Source: Talinum fruticosum
Taxonomy: Eukaryota; Streptophyta; Magnoliopsida; Caryophyllales; Talinaceae
Assembly: GCA_021018815.1 (NCBI GenBank)
Contig: JAITYX010000032.1
Location: forward strand, 4,588,001-4,652,000
Length of the DNA stretch: 64,000 bases
Reading direction: 5' to 3'
Part shown: positions 49,419 through 62,274 of the stretch, one piece after another
Layout of the letters: each line of letters begins with the position of its first letter
Numbering within the stretch: position 1 is the stretch's first letter
The notes under the pieces: model-generated
What the model was told of the DNA's origin: nothing
Database searches by the model: none
The model's input: only the letters and a program-made list of their open reading frames with translations
Program-made: the position numbers and the translations under genes

Positions 49419-52400
49419 TTAGTCTCCCGAGCTAAGATGAGCTTCATCATCTGAGTTCAAATTGTTAAACCTATACAACTTAGCAGCCGTGAGATATATA
49501 ACAAAATTCACAAGCCCTAAGATTGAGACCAACCAGTATAGCTTATCAACCCTCCCATGGTTGATATCATGAGGCAACCAAGAAGTATTATCTTCGACCA
49601 CCCCGATAATGGCGATACTCAGATAATACCCAACAGCAAGACGAAGTGAAGTCATGGCAGTCGAAGTAGTCCTCAGTGATTTCGGGAACTCTTGGTAGTA
49701 GAACTCAACCTCGCCTGGTAGATAAAAGGCAGACCCGAACCCTAGTAGCGCGAGTGGTATGATCATCCATAAAACCGACAGGGGAGCTACTGCATGGGCT
49801 TGATCCGTCAAATGGTGGGATTGGATCAACCCTAGTCTCTTGTGTTCTATAATTGCGTAGGCAACCATACCTAACATGTTGAAGAAGTAGCCTATTCCGA
49901 CTCGTCGAAGAGGGGTCAAGGACCAACCATTGAACTTCTCCCACGCAGGAAAGAGAAATCGGTCGAGAATAGCGAGGAAAATTGACGCCCATATCAGGGT
50001 AAAGACGTACACACTTCCTGCTGGGATTTGGAAATGGGGGCCAAGGTGTCTGTCCATGACTAAAGCTTGGACAGTAATCATGCTGGAACTCACAGCATAA
50101 ATAGTGCTTTCAAGAAGCCCAGCGACCCAAATTGTCAATGCTTTCAGTAGTTTCTTTACATCTTCTACTTCTTCAACTGTACACAATCTCCACGATTTCT
50201 CCAGGGCTGAGTTTGCTGCCTGGTCATTACCTTTCTGTATTAATGCTGCTCGATTGAAGAATCTGCATTAACAAACAGATAGTTTATTAATTCATTCAAA
50301 AAAACTCCATCGTAGTCCCGATAAAGCAGCAGTCCCAAGAACTGCAACTTCTATAATCCTTTCCATTATTTCTCCCTTTCATCTAACCATTTATGCGTGC
50401 GTTGCTTTACCTTAGGCTTGAACTAGGAGCGTCGGCTTGAGTACTCTTCAATGCATTGCTTTCACAAAAGTATTCATCATCACTTCCTAAAGATAAATTT
50501 GCCTTGTAAAGAGAAGCAACGAAAACACGAGCTATGCTAACAAAGGGGCTTCCTTGGGGCATCAAACGCCGGTAAAATCGCGATCCAAGCAAGAAAAGGG
50601 AGATGGCAAATGCACAAGCGGCCGCGTTGATCCCATACCCAAGTGCCCAATTCACATTATCTTGAACATAAACAATGACAGTGAAGGCAATGACATTGCC
50701 AAATTCAATGGCAAAAACGAACCAGTTAAAGTAAACACTTCGATCCTCTTTCTTGTCAAATTGGTCTGCACCTACGGTACCAAGCAAATAACGAGTTCCG
50801 CCGAGCCCCATTGTGGCTATGACGAGGGTCATGTAGAGGAATGCGTACTGACCGCTTGAAGGCCCTTGACATGCTTCTGAGCTTGGGCTACATGATGGTG
50901 GCTTTAAGTGCGGAAGTGCAGCTGAAATTGTGAACATGATTTCACCCTGTAGAAAACAAACCCACATATATGTAACCCACCATTAATGTCAGAGTTTGGC
51001 TTTTGAATATAGTATTAGTCAGATAATATATACGAGTATGACTATCAGGTTCTAACTCTCACACTACAAGAATCCGTGTGAATTGAGATCGAAAATTAGT
51101 GACAGAAATTTGTGGTCTCTAATAGAGACCGAGTAAGGCCGGATTTCAATGGAGTTCATCTAATGTGACTTCTGAATTCGATTTCAGTTTGAGACTGAAT
51201 TGCAAAAATTGGTCTTTAAGGCTATTGAGACGAAATGATTTTGATCTCTAACTTGGGTCAGAGACCAATTTTAAGTTTTTAAATATTATTTTTATCGGTC
51301 TTAATTGAAGCAGATTCTTATAGTGTCACCATACACCATGTTAAATTAGTGCATATATATGTAAGAGTGGCGGATCAAGTAAGACCCGGTGAGACTTGTC
51401 TGAGTTTTGACAAAATTAATTGTAGTTTACTTGTTAACATATAATTGTTTCTCCAAGTTGGTCGAAGAAATTTGTCCGGTAAATTTAGCTGAGTTAGCTA
51501 ATCGATGGAAATTGACATAAAATAATGTAGATAATTTGTCAATTTAAATTCGTGAAGGTTAATTCAATTTGACCCCTAAAATGTGATATCCTATTCTTCA
51601 AAAAAAGCTAAAAGCTAAATTTAATTAATCTTTCATAAAACACTACTTAAGATACCACTCAAGACAGTACATTAACAAACACAAATATCGGGATGATTAG
51701 TGTTTTAATTTGCTTCAAAAATGTTAAACGTTAAACATTATTTGGTCAAAGTGATGCTGAACACTACATTACCAATTAATTAAAGCTCACTAATAGATTA
51801 ATTAAGATGTAATTAAGATTGAAGAAGAAGAGTTACCAGGAAAGAGAGAAAAGCAGCCACAAGCACAACCGAATAAGAGCCGAAAAAGGAGTCAGCAAGA
51901 ATTGCACTGATAATTGGGAAGGTGTTGAAGCCACCAGCAACGACATTATGAAGTTGAGCAGCTGAGATTGGGTTTATATTGTACTTTTTGATTGCATATA
52001 CTGTGATATTTGAATACCACCCTCCTCCTGCTATTGTCAATCCTACTCCTGTACCTGTATTTTCAACATATTTTTTTTAAAAAAAATAATAACAATTCAG
52101 TCGTCTTTGTTAAAAGGAAGTTTTTTTTTTTTTTTGGTAAGGGGGCTAGCCCACTAGACCCCTACTCTTCAAAGATACGCAATGGACCCTTCAGTTGTTA
52201 AACCGGGAAGGATAGGTTGGCAAGGCAACCACATGACGAACTCAGCCAACGCTTCTTCGGTTGTTAAAAGAAAGCATGAAATATACTTTGAAGGGCTTTA
52301 CTTATTCTTTCTTAAAAAAATAACTACGACATAAAGGATCGGTTATGTATTTCTATGTAATTTTATGTCAATAACTAAGATTTTCTTGACTTCATCGGAC

Positions 52401-52805
52401 ATATATTATTTTTTAAATAATTGATTATGTATTTTTTACAATAGTAAATAAGTCCACCTAAGATCTCATATCTCATAATTATACCTTATGTGAGGAAAGA
52501 AATAGAAAAGGGAATTATCCCTGATGTCTTTAGTAAAATTTGAACTTATATCTAAGTTTTCTCCCGCTAAACTACGCCTTTGATGCTTAAATGATTAATC
52601 ATATACATATATACAAAACATAACGCATGCAATCGAGATCGAAAGATCGAGATCAAAAGAGAGAGAGACCTATGAGAAAAGGGAAGGTGATCCATCCTCC
52701 TTTCCTTTTGTTGCTGTTGATGAATGTTGACTGAGCTGCGGTACTCCTGCTTTCTATTTGGCCATATCTTCTCTGTTGATCTGACAACTCGAGCTGGGAA
52801 TCCAT
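49419..52805 (-). CDS. NRT1/PTR family (NPF2, NAXT-like) transporter, copy 1
   Basis: A plasma-membrane-type transporter of the major facilitator superfamily (PTR2/POT family). Exons: 52805-52670, 52054-51837, 50946-50411, 50262-49419, all in phase, giving 577 residues, a normal NPF length. The exon layout and the opening GGWITFPFLIG followed by GGGWYSN match the NPF2.3-2.7 (NAXT, nitrate excretion) group rather than uptake-type NPF proteins. Other hallmarks are MGLGGTRYLLGTVGADQFDKK, NWFVFAIE, QALVMDRHLG and FYYQEFPKSLRTTSTAM. Twelve membrane segments are expected from hydrophobicity. The first helix lacks the ExxE[K/R] proton-coupling motif. Intron 1 carries a SINE and intron 2 a CACTA MITE. 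Substrate is inferred from family only. Confidence 0.9.
51059..51328. mobile_element. CACTA (En/Spm-like) MITE, element 51062-51325
   Basis: It begins CACTACAAGAATC and ends GATTCTTATAGTG, giving 13-bp terminal inverted repeats with one mismatch and the diagnostic CACTA ends. It is flanked by a 3-bp target-site duplication, TCA, on both sides. The length is 264 bp with no transposase, so it is non-autonomous. It sits in intron 2 of NPF copy 1. Confidence 0.92.
52107..52274 (-). mobile_element. SINE-like retroposon, element 52121-52260
   Basis: A 14-bp direct repeat TTGTTAAAAGGAAG (52107-52120) / TTGTTAAAAGAAAG (52261-52274) flanks about 140 bp. The insert starts with T15 on the plus strand, which is a poly-A tail on the minus strand. 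On the minus strand, A-box-like TGGCTGAGTTCG and B-box-like CCGGTTTAACAAC suggest tRNA ancestry. It lies in intron 1 of NPF copy 1, in the same orientation as the gene. Confidence 0.72.
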
Positions 52806-55540
52806 AACTCCCCTCCCTCCTAATTGCTTATTTTGTTGTAACACTACAAGTTTGTGTTGAATTTTGTGCCACTAATTAATTTATAGTGAGGCCTCAACAA
52901 TATTCTAGTCCATAGTCAACCTTCAAGTTGTGCTTTGGGAATATATCCAACTAATTAACAATATGATTTATGAACCCATGTATTGGATCCATGTATTATG
53001 CACTCATCAAAGGTTTAGATATTGTCTATATATCTATCGCGTTATTTTTTTTTATTTTACGATATCTATCGTTTTATAATTTTAATAATGTATCAATAAA
53101 AATTTATTATTTTATTTTTTATTAATTTTTTATGAAGATTATGGTCCTTTAACTTAAAATTTGTTATGTAATTTTTATTTTCTTAGTATTAACCCACAGT
53201 TTCAAAAATATTAATTAAAATGAAAGAGAGAGTAGTATTTTTTTTATTTTCCTTTATTTATTACCCTTTCCCCTAACATGTCAACAAAATTACTATATAT
53301 AATGTCAAAGATAGTGTCAAGATATCATGCCAGTTGCCAAAAACAATAGTAAAATTCAAACTCGTGCCTTTTTTTTTTTTTTTACCTATAATTGGCCTTG
53401 GTGTGTATACATTACTAATTGGATGTCAATTCTAATTTCTAATTATTTTTTATGAATCTTGAAGTTTCATTAATAAAATATCTTATATAATATGATTGAC
53501 CTTTTAATTTTTTATTTTGAAAAACAAAAACATCACTTTAAAAAGGTTTCTATTAACACGTAAATATGTCTTGTGTATTACTATAGAACGTAAATATCAA
53601 ACGATGGATAAACTTGCAATTTTTTACATAATTTGTAAGTTATAATACAATTATACTGTTTAATCATATTATTTTTTTAATTTATTATATGATATAATAA
53701 TTTTTAAGTCGAGAGAAAACACTTAAGGTGTATCTTATACGAGACACATATCATTTCATATTTAAGAATATCAACATGAGTAACCAATGATGTCATTTTT
53801 TTGATCTAATAACCAACGAAAACATATCTAATGATCAAGACTGAGATTTTAAATACATTAGGTCTCGGGTTCGATCCCTCGTATTGTATTATAAAACATA
53901 CTTCTTTCTTTGTTTTGAAACTTTTTATGACTAAAAGTCATTCATTTAAAAAACTTAAAATTATGATTGGTTACAAACTACTCAGGATGATTACTACATT
54001 GGAGACATGTGAGCCTTAAATGCTTAAACATATTCATTGAAATAATTCTTTCAATTTTTATTTCCATGTGGCCCATAAAAAAAGGCTCGACTGGAGAGGA
54101 GATGAGGGGCATACAGCTATCTTGGTTGACAAAACTATCAATACATCAGCCGGACAAAATTAAAGAAATATATTATAATTTATATTTAGGTATATATTCA
54201 TGAAGTATCTCTACGCTCAGCTGAAAAATGGTTTACTTTCTTCCTTCAAAAAAATAAATAAAAAAAGGTTCGGTTTCTACCAAAATTGTTCACAACGAGG
54301 ATGGTTTGCAGAAGATTGTCGCAGGAGAAAATCCTCTGGAATATATAGTGAAGTATTTACCTTTTAAATAATGAAGAATCCGAGATTTAAACCCCACGTA
54401 AGGACTTATGTATTTATTCTCCATTTTCCTTGTAGGTGGAATTTTAATTATAAAGGCAAATTGGCGAGAGAATAACTCCTATAAATAAAAGTTTATAAAG
54501 AGAAGTCTTAGCTTTATAAAAAAAAAATTATAACTCTCAGAAAAAGGAGTGAAAGCATATTAAAAACACAATATCGTCAAATGTCAAATTCGATCAAGAA
54601 ATCAAAATAATATGACCTTACAACTAAGGTCAATATATAACAACCTCATATATCTCGAAATTAAAGAAAAGAAAGAAGTAGATATGAAATTATGGTTTGA
54701 AAGATGAGGAGGGAGCTCACGCGTAATTATTGGCGGGGTCCTAAGTGATTTTACCTAGAACGTTTTATATGCACCTGGAATTATCTGTTCCTTCCCATAT
54801 GACAATAGATAATTAGATGAATGAAAAAATAGGGAAAATATTGTGGCCTAATATCTCTCTTTTAGAAATATATGCTTCTCGAAACATTTAAGAATTTAAA
54901 GAGCGACCTACTCGTTTTGATTTTCATAGTTTTTCTTTTGTTAAGAGAGCGGAAACAGGGTGTTGTGTTTGCCATGGTGCTGCCTCCTTTGGATATATAT
55001 TGTTGCAGTCCCTTTCAGCAAATTGCTATTAGACAAGATAATTATCTCCACTAAGATCATATAAAACCTTTTTTTTTTTTATAATTTTGTGTATTTGTAT
55101 CTATTGTTGTCTATCTTCCCTTAACAGTCAATATTATTTTATTTCAAAATTCATATATTTCAAAAATATATATTTATATGGAGTATCATTTTATGCATTT
55201 GGTGCTATTAACTAATTATCCACTTGTAATTCGTATTATATTTCAGTATATACTGTAAATTTATTGACAAAAAATTGACATTTGAATTATATATGTGCAA
55301 TCATGGATGAGAATATTTTATTCTCACCGAATTTTTTTAATAATTTTAGACAACTATATTTTATAATCTTTGAGCTGAGCTTTCCCAACAGATATTAAAG
55401 AAATCATGACATGGTCAGCAATCGTTGTACAAAATATTAGGAAATTATTATTAGATTAGTAATTTTCGTAGGATTTTTTTTCGATTTTTTATCGCTTGAT
55501 TTACATGAGTTATGACTATATGAGCAAAAAAATTACATAA
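52806..55540. other. AT-rich intergenic spacer between the NPF copies, left part
   Basis: About 2.7 kb of AT-rich sequence with homopolymer runs and no supportable gene. Promoter elements of NPF copy 1 should lie near its left end but none is clear. A SINE-like B-box segment is at 53858-53896. Confidence 0.5.
53858..53896 (+). mobile_element. SINE-like fragment with pol III B box
   Basis: It contains ATTAGGTCTCGGGTTCGATC, which includes a near-perfect tRNA B box, followed by ATTGTATTATAA. The same order (TTAGGTC, B box, ATTGTATTGTAA) occurs at about 23340-23380, so both belong to one SINE family. Ends are not defined. Confidence 0.45.
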
Positions 55541-56325
55541 AAGTTACCTTAAAGTATGATGTAACTATTTATAAACTCAAATACGGAAAAATTATACATA
55601 GGCATCCTAAGGTATGGTATAACTATTTACAGGCTTTTCGGGTATGAAAAACTACTCTTACATACCCTAAGGTATGGTGTAACTATTTACAAGTCCCTCG
55701 GGTATGAAAAACTAGTTTTAAGTATCCTTCCCTTTGGTGTAATTTTTTGCAAGCCATAAGGGTACCTGATATTCGAAAAATCTATTTTACCCTTTATGAA
55801 TCCCGTGAAAATTTCAACCAAAGAGTTTTAAAATATTTTTTTATGTCAAGAACCCCTAATCTTTGTTTATTTGTTCGTTCATTCGTTCTGCTCTCCTCTT
55901 TTCTCTGCTCGTTTTGCCTTTTCTATTCGTTTTGTTCTTTTTCTTATGTGTTCGTTCTCTTCTCCCCTAATCTCCAAGTTTGTTCATTCTGCTCTTTTCT
56001 CTCTTGTTTGTTCACCCTCTCTTTGTTCCTCTCTCTCCCCATCTCTGTTCATTTGTTCGTCCTCTCTCTCTCTCTCTTAATTCAGCAACAATTTAATTCA
56101 ACAATATTACGCCAAAAGAAGGTACCTATAGTAGTTTTTTATACCCGAGGGGTCCGAAATTAGTTACACCATACCTTAAGGTATATAGGAGTAGTTTTTC
56201 ATATCCAAGGACCTATAAATAGTTACAACATACCTTAGGGTACCTATGAGTAATTTTTCATACTTGACAAGCTCGTAAATAGTTACATCATACCTTAGGG
56301 TACTCGTAAAAGGACAATATTATAC
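55541..56325. mobile_element. Foldback-type element with 60-bp tandem repeats in inverted arms
   Basis: The left arm (about 55545-55760) is a run of about 3.5 diverged copies of a 60-bp unit, with CCTAAGGTATGGTGTAACTA recurring at exactly 60-base spacing (units ending at 55560, 55620, 55680 and 55740). The right arm (about 56118-56312) is the same unit in inverse orientation, again with 60-base spacing. The centre (about 55765-56110) is pyrimidine-rich on the plus strand. Tandem repeats inside inverted arms are the hallmark of foldback elements. No target-site duplication or transposase was found. Confidence 0.7.
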
Positions 56326-57675
56326 AACTATGGTGGAAATAATTAATTATCTTTTAACATGTTTTTAGCTCTAACTAATGTTAAATGAATCTTAATTGAT
56401 GTCATTATTTCCCTTTTAATATTTTTATAATACTCACTCCGATTTACAATACTTGTGATTTTTGAGTTATAAGGGAAAATTTGTATTAAAAGACTAAGGG
56501 TCCATTTGAAATGGCGGATAAAATGAACACAAATAGCGGTTATAGTAGAAATGTATAGAAATGAGAAGAAATGAGCTAAAACTAATAGAAATGATAATAA
56601 AACGAGTTGAAATGATTAGTTGTTTCTTTAAAAAAATCATTTTCATGATAATGATATACAATTCATCCAAAAAGAGTGTTTTATATAAAACTTGATATAG
56701 AATATTTATATACTTATTTAATATAATAAGGAGATATTATAAATACTTTTTTTGTGTTACAAGTTGTAGTTTAAAATAGCGTTTTATTTATTTTAATATT
56801 TAATATGAGTTCTATTTTTAGTTTCAAGGGATGAAAAACTTAGCTTCTTTTTTAGTACATAGGTGGTTTTGGGGCATTTATCATATTGTGATCGGTGGAA
56901 TTTACTTTATCTTTTTTATTTTTACCTTCTCATTAATTTTTTAGCTAAGTCTAATTAATTTTTAGAAAATAAAAAATACAATATATCAGGATATGTTGAG
57001 AAAAAGAAAATACATCATAGTTAGTATGTTTTGCCGCAAAATGAAAAATGGAAGACAATTTCAAGAAAAATAGGGGCAAATCGGTCAATTAATATCTTTT
57101 TTTATTTATTTATCGGAGATACACTAAAATTAAATGACGATGCAAATTAAAAGGGGGTAAATTCAAACCAAAATAATTAGGGATTAAATTAATTAATATC
57201 ACATATTAGAAGGAGGTAGAGTGTAAAATATCCGTGTAATTAAGGTATTGTCTCTTTCTTAAATAGCTTTAATCTCTTTAATTCCATTTCAAATTCTAGC
57301 TTATGTACTCTATTTATACCACAAACACATGATCAAATGCAATCAAACTTAAATATGTTACAAAATACAACTTTGTTAAGAAATATTGATACTTTAGTAC
57401 CTTGTGTTATCGATAAATAAAAAGAGTTTTTCAGACCTAAATTTTAATTTTTCAGCTATTAAAAAATATATAATATTAGAAAATAAATTTATTATTCAAG
57501 ACCTGAGGAATTTTTTTTTAATAGGATAACATCATATAATACCAAAGTGTCAATATTTCATTTATTAATTAAGTTACAGATCGATCCTTGTCCTCCTGTT
57601 TACATATGGCATGTGTGGATTAGGATTTATACACACATACCGTGGATTAGGATATATACAGTCTTATGATTAATG
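56326..57675. other. AT-rich spacer 3' of NPF copy 2
   Basis: About 1.35 kb of low-complexity AT-rich sequence without a supportable gene. Confidence 0.5.
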
Positions 57676-60287
57676 TCACTCCTCCAAAGTAAGAGTTTGA
57701 TCTTTTGACTCATAATTAGTACTGTACTTGTACAATTTAGCAATTGCAATATAGATAGCATAGTTAACAAAACCTATAATTGACACCAACCAATATACCT
57801 TATCAACCCTCCCATGGCTGATATCATCTGGCAACCAAGACGTTGTATCTTGGACCACCCCTATAATGGCGGTGCTCAGGTAAAACCCGACGGCAAAGCG
57901 AAGAGAAGTCATGGCAGTGGCGGTAGTCTTTAGAGCTTTGGGGAACTCTTGGTAGTAAAATCCCATTTCAGCAGGATAATAAAACGCAACCCCTGAACCC
58001 AACAGTCCGAGTGGTATGACTAACCACAAAACCGACATAGGAGCCACCGCATGGGCTCGATCCGTCAAGTTATAGGTTCGGATTAACCCGAGCCTCTTGT
58101 GCTCTATGATGGCATAGGCAACCATGCATAATGTGTTGAAGAAGTAACCTATTCCGATTCTCTGAAGAGGTGTCAAAGACCAACCAATGTGCTTCTTCCA
58201 CAAAGGATAGAGCAAGCGATCGAGTATTGTGATCAAAATTGAGGACCATAGTAGGGTAAAGACCAACACACTTCCTGCTGGGATTTCGAAATGAGGCCCT
58301 AAATGTCTGTCCATGACTAAAGCTTGGACTGTAACTAGGCTAGAACTTGTGGCAGTAATAGTGCTCTCAAGCAACCCTGATCCCCAAATTGTTATTGCTT
58401 TGAGTAGTTTTTTCACGTCTTCGACTTCTTCCATGGTACATAATCTCCATGATTTCTCGAGCTGCGAGCTTGATTCAGCATTGCCTCCCTTTATTAACGC
58501 TGCTCGATTGAAGAATCTGCAATATAATGGTGAACAAATAGTTTAATTTTTTACTGTTGAAGTAACACACGTACAGTTGTATGTTTTACCTTAGGCTCGA
58601 AATAGGAGCTTCGTTTTGACTCTTGAATCCCTTGCTTTCGCAAAAATATTTATCACTGCTCTCTAAAGACAGACGTGCCTTGCGAAGAGAAGCAACAAAA
58701 ACACGAGCTATGTTTGTAAAGGGACTTCCTTGGGGCATCGAATGCCTGTAAAACCGCGATCCAAGCAAGAAAAGGACAATGGCAAATGCACTAGAGGCAG
58801 TGTTGATCCCATAACCAAGTGCCCAACTGACATTTACTTGAAGATAAACGATGACAGTGAAGGCGATTGCATAACCAAATTCAAAGCAAAAAACGAACCA
58901 GTTAAAGTAAACATTTCGATGCTCTTTCTTGTCAAATTGGTATGCACCTACGGTTCCAAGCATAAACCGAGTTCCGCCAAGCCCCATTATGGCTAAGGCA
59001 AGGGTCACGTAGAGGAACGCGTATTGACTGCTCGAGGGGCCTTGGCATGCTTCTGAGCTCGGGCTGCATGATGGAGGTTTCAGGTGTGGAAGTGCAGCTG
59101 AAAGTGTGAACATGATTCCCCCTGGAGAAAATAGTCATATGTATTGGTGCACACACTTCTATTATGTCACATACGGTCTATACGGCATAGTTTACAGAAT
59201 GTAGAATCCTACATTGATTGACCGGTACTATCAGGTGAATCGATATACTCAAGTCACAGCTAATCACATCTATAGAGAAATAAATATGACAGCAGACTGA
59301 GTATCAAAAATTGAGAATTCTTGTTGATCAAAACACTATACACTTCTTAAAATATTGTCGCTGAACAGTAAGTATCCATTTTAACAAACGGAATCTGACA
59401 TATATATAAGCATGAGGCGTACCAATAGAGAAAAGAAAGCAGCGACAACCACAACCCTATAAGAGCCAAAAAGGAGTCAGCGAGAATCGCAGCGATGATT
59501 GGGACTGTGTTGATGCCGCCACCCGCTACATTATGAATTTGAGCGGCCGAGATTGGATGTATATTGTATACTTGGATTGCATATACTGTAATATTTGCAT
59601 ACCACCCTCCGGCTGCTAAGGATAATCCCATCACCGCTCCTGTATTTAGATCCAACACATTTTTCCAAAAAACAAAAAATTTGATCGTCAGCTATTTTAA
59701 CTGATAGATTATGTTCAAGTATTAATATCCTTATTAAATATTGTCTATATTAAATAGATGAAAAATGTCACATTTTGACTAATTTTTCAGTTTGAATTAA
59801 AGTGGATTATAGTAAAATGTGTCCTTAAATTTCTTCTATTTTTTTTTTTTTTGGATGAAATAGTAGATAGTCAATAATTTTAAAATCTAGAATATAACAT
59901 ATTCAATTTCTATGTCATTTTGGATTCAGATGTGATTAGATCGCTACATCTAATCCCTCAATACCTCCCCAAGCATAGTTTTCGGGTATGGATTGGATTT
60001 CAATATTAAACGATTTTAAAATATATCTTGGTTGGTGATGATGAATTGGATCAATAATTAAACAAACACACGAACTATGTTATGAGTAATTAATGTATAT
60101 TCTCGTGGCATGTGAGGTTTGTTCATGGATTGTTTAGTCTCTTGTTAGATCAAAGTTTCACATGCAATTATGCAATTATGGCAATATATGGTACATGTTT
60201 TTAGAAGTATCATGCCATGTTAGAAAATTTTTCTTATGTATGGGCCGGATAATATTTAAATTTGGTCAAATAATTGATATATCCTAA

Positions 60288-61203
60288 TTATAATTTTCTG
60301 AAAATAATTTACAGAGTCCTTTTTCATTGAAAATCATATTTTTTGGGTCTTGAAATGACAAAAATTTCCCTCAACTTTTCAAAAAAACAAGAAAACAATC
60401 AACAAAACCCCTTCCATGCATCGACTATCTCTTCTCCCCATCACCCCTGCCAAGCGTTTGCTCCCAACCTGCTACATCCATGAAGGTTACCCAACTTAAA
60501 CTAAGACTGGGCGTTGGCCGCGCCAATTATTCTCCCGTCACCCCTCAACCCTCTCTCCTTCTCTCTCTCGCAGGCCGCCACCTTCAATCTTCCTCCATCT
60601 GTGTTCCAACCTAAAACCCCGGCCTACTCCCTCAAATCCTCCTATTTAATACGGGTTTGGGGTTTCAGGTTAGAGAAAAGGACGAGGACGACTGAAGAAG
60701 GAAAGGGAGAAAAACATATATGAGGTACTTGTTGTGGGGTGGGGGAGCGAATGTAAGATCCGCTTGGCCTTTTGCATTCTCCCCCTAGGTAAGAGATCCA
60801 AATAGTTCGGAGTTGAATTAATTAATGTTGAGACCTCGAGAGCGAGGGGAGTGCAAAAATATGTAAGTGAGATAGCAGTGTAAAGAGGGATGAGCGATAG
60901 GAGGAAGCAGTGGCACCGCTACGAGACGGCAACCTGGATTTGAGCTTGCCGTTAGGCTGGTAACCTTCACAGGTGGTGGCATGGGTGAAGCCAGGTTAGG
61001 GTTTGCTAGGGTGGGTGGTGAGGAAGAGAGAGTGGTTGGAAGATATTTTTCTCTTCTTTGTTGTTATCATTATTGTATTATTAAAATCACAAAAACATTT
61101 TAATATATAACATGCGAAAGGGCATTTTCATTATTGCAAGACCCAAAAACATCATTTTCAAATCTTCAGTGAACTTATAAATTTTCTTTTCAAAAACTAT
61201 AAT
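60288..61203. mobile_element. MULE-like element with a GC-rich interior
   Basis: Inverted termini of about 85 bp: the left end (60288-60370, containing TTTTTTGGGTCTTGAAATGA) is the diverged reverse complement of the right end (61120-61203, containing TTGCAAGACCCAAAAACATC). Long inverted termini suit the Mutator group. The interior (about 60420-61060) is much richer in G+C than its surroundings, as in elements that have captured host sequence. No transposase or clear 9-bp duplication is visible. It lies in intron 1 of NPF copy 2. Confidence 0.6.
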
Positions 61204-61639
61204 AAATTTGTCATCTCACATTTATTGTCAAATATATAAAAATATTAATAATAAATATTGAATATTAAATATTAAATATAATTAAAAAAATTATTTTTCA
61301 GCATTATTGAGTCTTAAAATACTCCCATTGAGAGTAGAAGACATTAGTTAGTTACTTCTAATTTTTCCAAATAAAAGTCTTAAAATCAAAGTACAATCTT
61401 ACCAATAAAATGGAACTGACAAATTTAATGTTTTTGATAATAAATATGAGATAAAAGAAAGTACTAGACCAAAGGTGGATGGACTCTATAATGAGAAACT
61501 TTTTATGCTATTTTCACTTATAAATTTCTTTACAACGATCATTAGCTGGATAAATAAATTATTAGACCAAAACTAGATGGACTCGTTTCAAAGATTAACA
61601 TACAAATCAGCTTCAAAATCATGTCAAAAGTAATCTACC

Positions 61640-62062
61640 GGCATATTTGGTAAAATTAATTGTTTTAATAGTGGTTAGTTGTTTTAATAACTGTTAGTTG
61701 TTTTATTAACAGCTTAACTGTTATTGACTAGTAGTTAGTGGTTAGATGTTCAATTATTGATTTAAGATAAGAGTGTTTGGTAGTAGTAGCTGTTTAAGTA
61801 GTATATTTGTATAAAATAATTTAAAAGGACATACTTAATAAAAGCTTTTAGAAAATAAAAAGGAGAATTTTGAAAATATATGTACAAACACTAGGTAGTT
61901 TTTTTGAAAACGTTACTTTGAGTAACTTTTCGAAAGCACTACATAAAACTCTAATTATTATGTCAAACATTATTTTACCAAACACTTACATTATTAGATG
62001 AGTAGTGCTTTACCTCCTCTAAAATATAAACTACTACCTCAAAAGCTAGTACCGAACACACC
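61640..62062. mobile_element. Possible hAT-type MITE
   Basis: The left end GGCATATTTGGTA and the right end TACCGAACACACC form imperfect inverted termini (about 9 of 13). The GTGTTTGGTA-like end is common in plant hAT MITEs. The 8-bp duplication expected for hAT is not clear, so the call is tentative. Confidence 0.35.
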
Positions 62063-62237
62063 ATATATCATGATCATGAAAGATTTACACCTATTCACTA
62101 TTCTATTTTGATCGTCTTATATTGTATAAATGTGCTTTATGCAGTAAACATAAAAATCTCAATATTCAAGGGAGGAAGAAAAAAAACAGTAACAAAATAT
62201 ACGTTGAGATTTCTCAAAACTTTATCAACTAGTGTAA

Positions 62238-62240
<3 letters not shown>

Positions 62241-62272
<32 letters not shown>
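62241..62272. repeat. (AT)n microsatellite
   Basis: About 16 AT units, read directly, in intron 1 of NPF copy 2. Confidence 0.9.

Positions 62273-62274
<2 letters not shown>

Noticed and set aside
55747..56163. 138-codon plus-strand ORF rich in Phe, Ser and Leu
   Set aside because: It lies over the pyrimidine-rich centre of the foldback element; the composition follows from CT/TTC repeats and no family is recognised.
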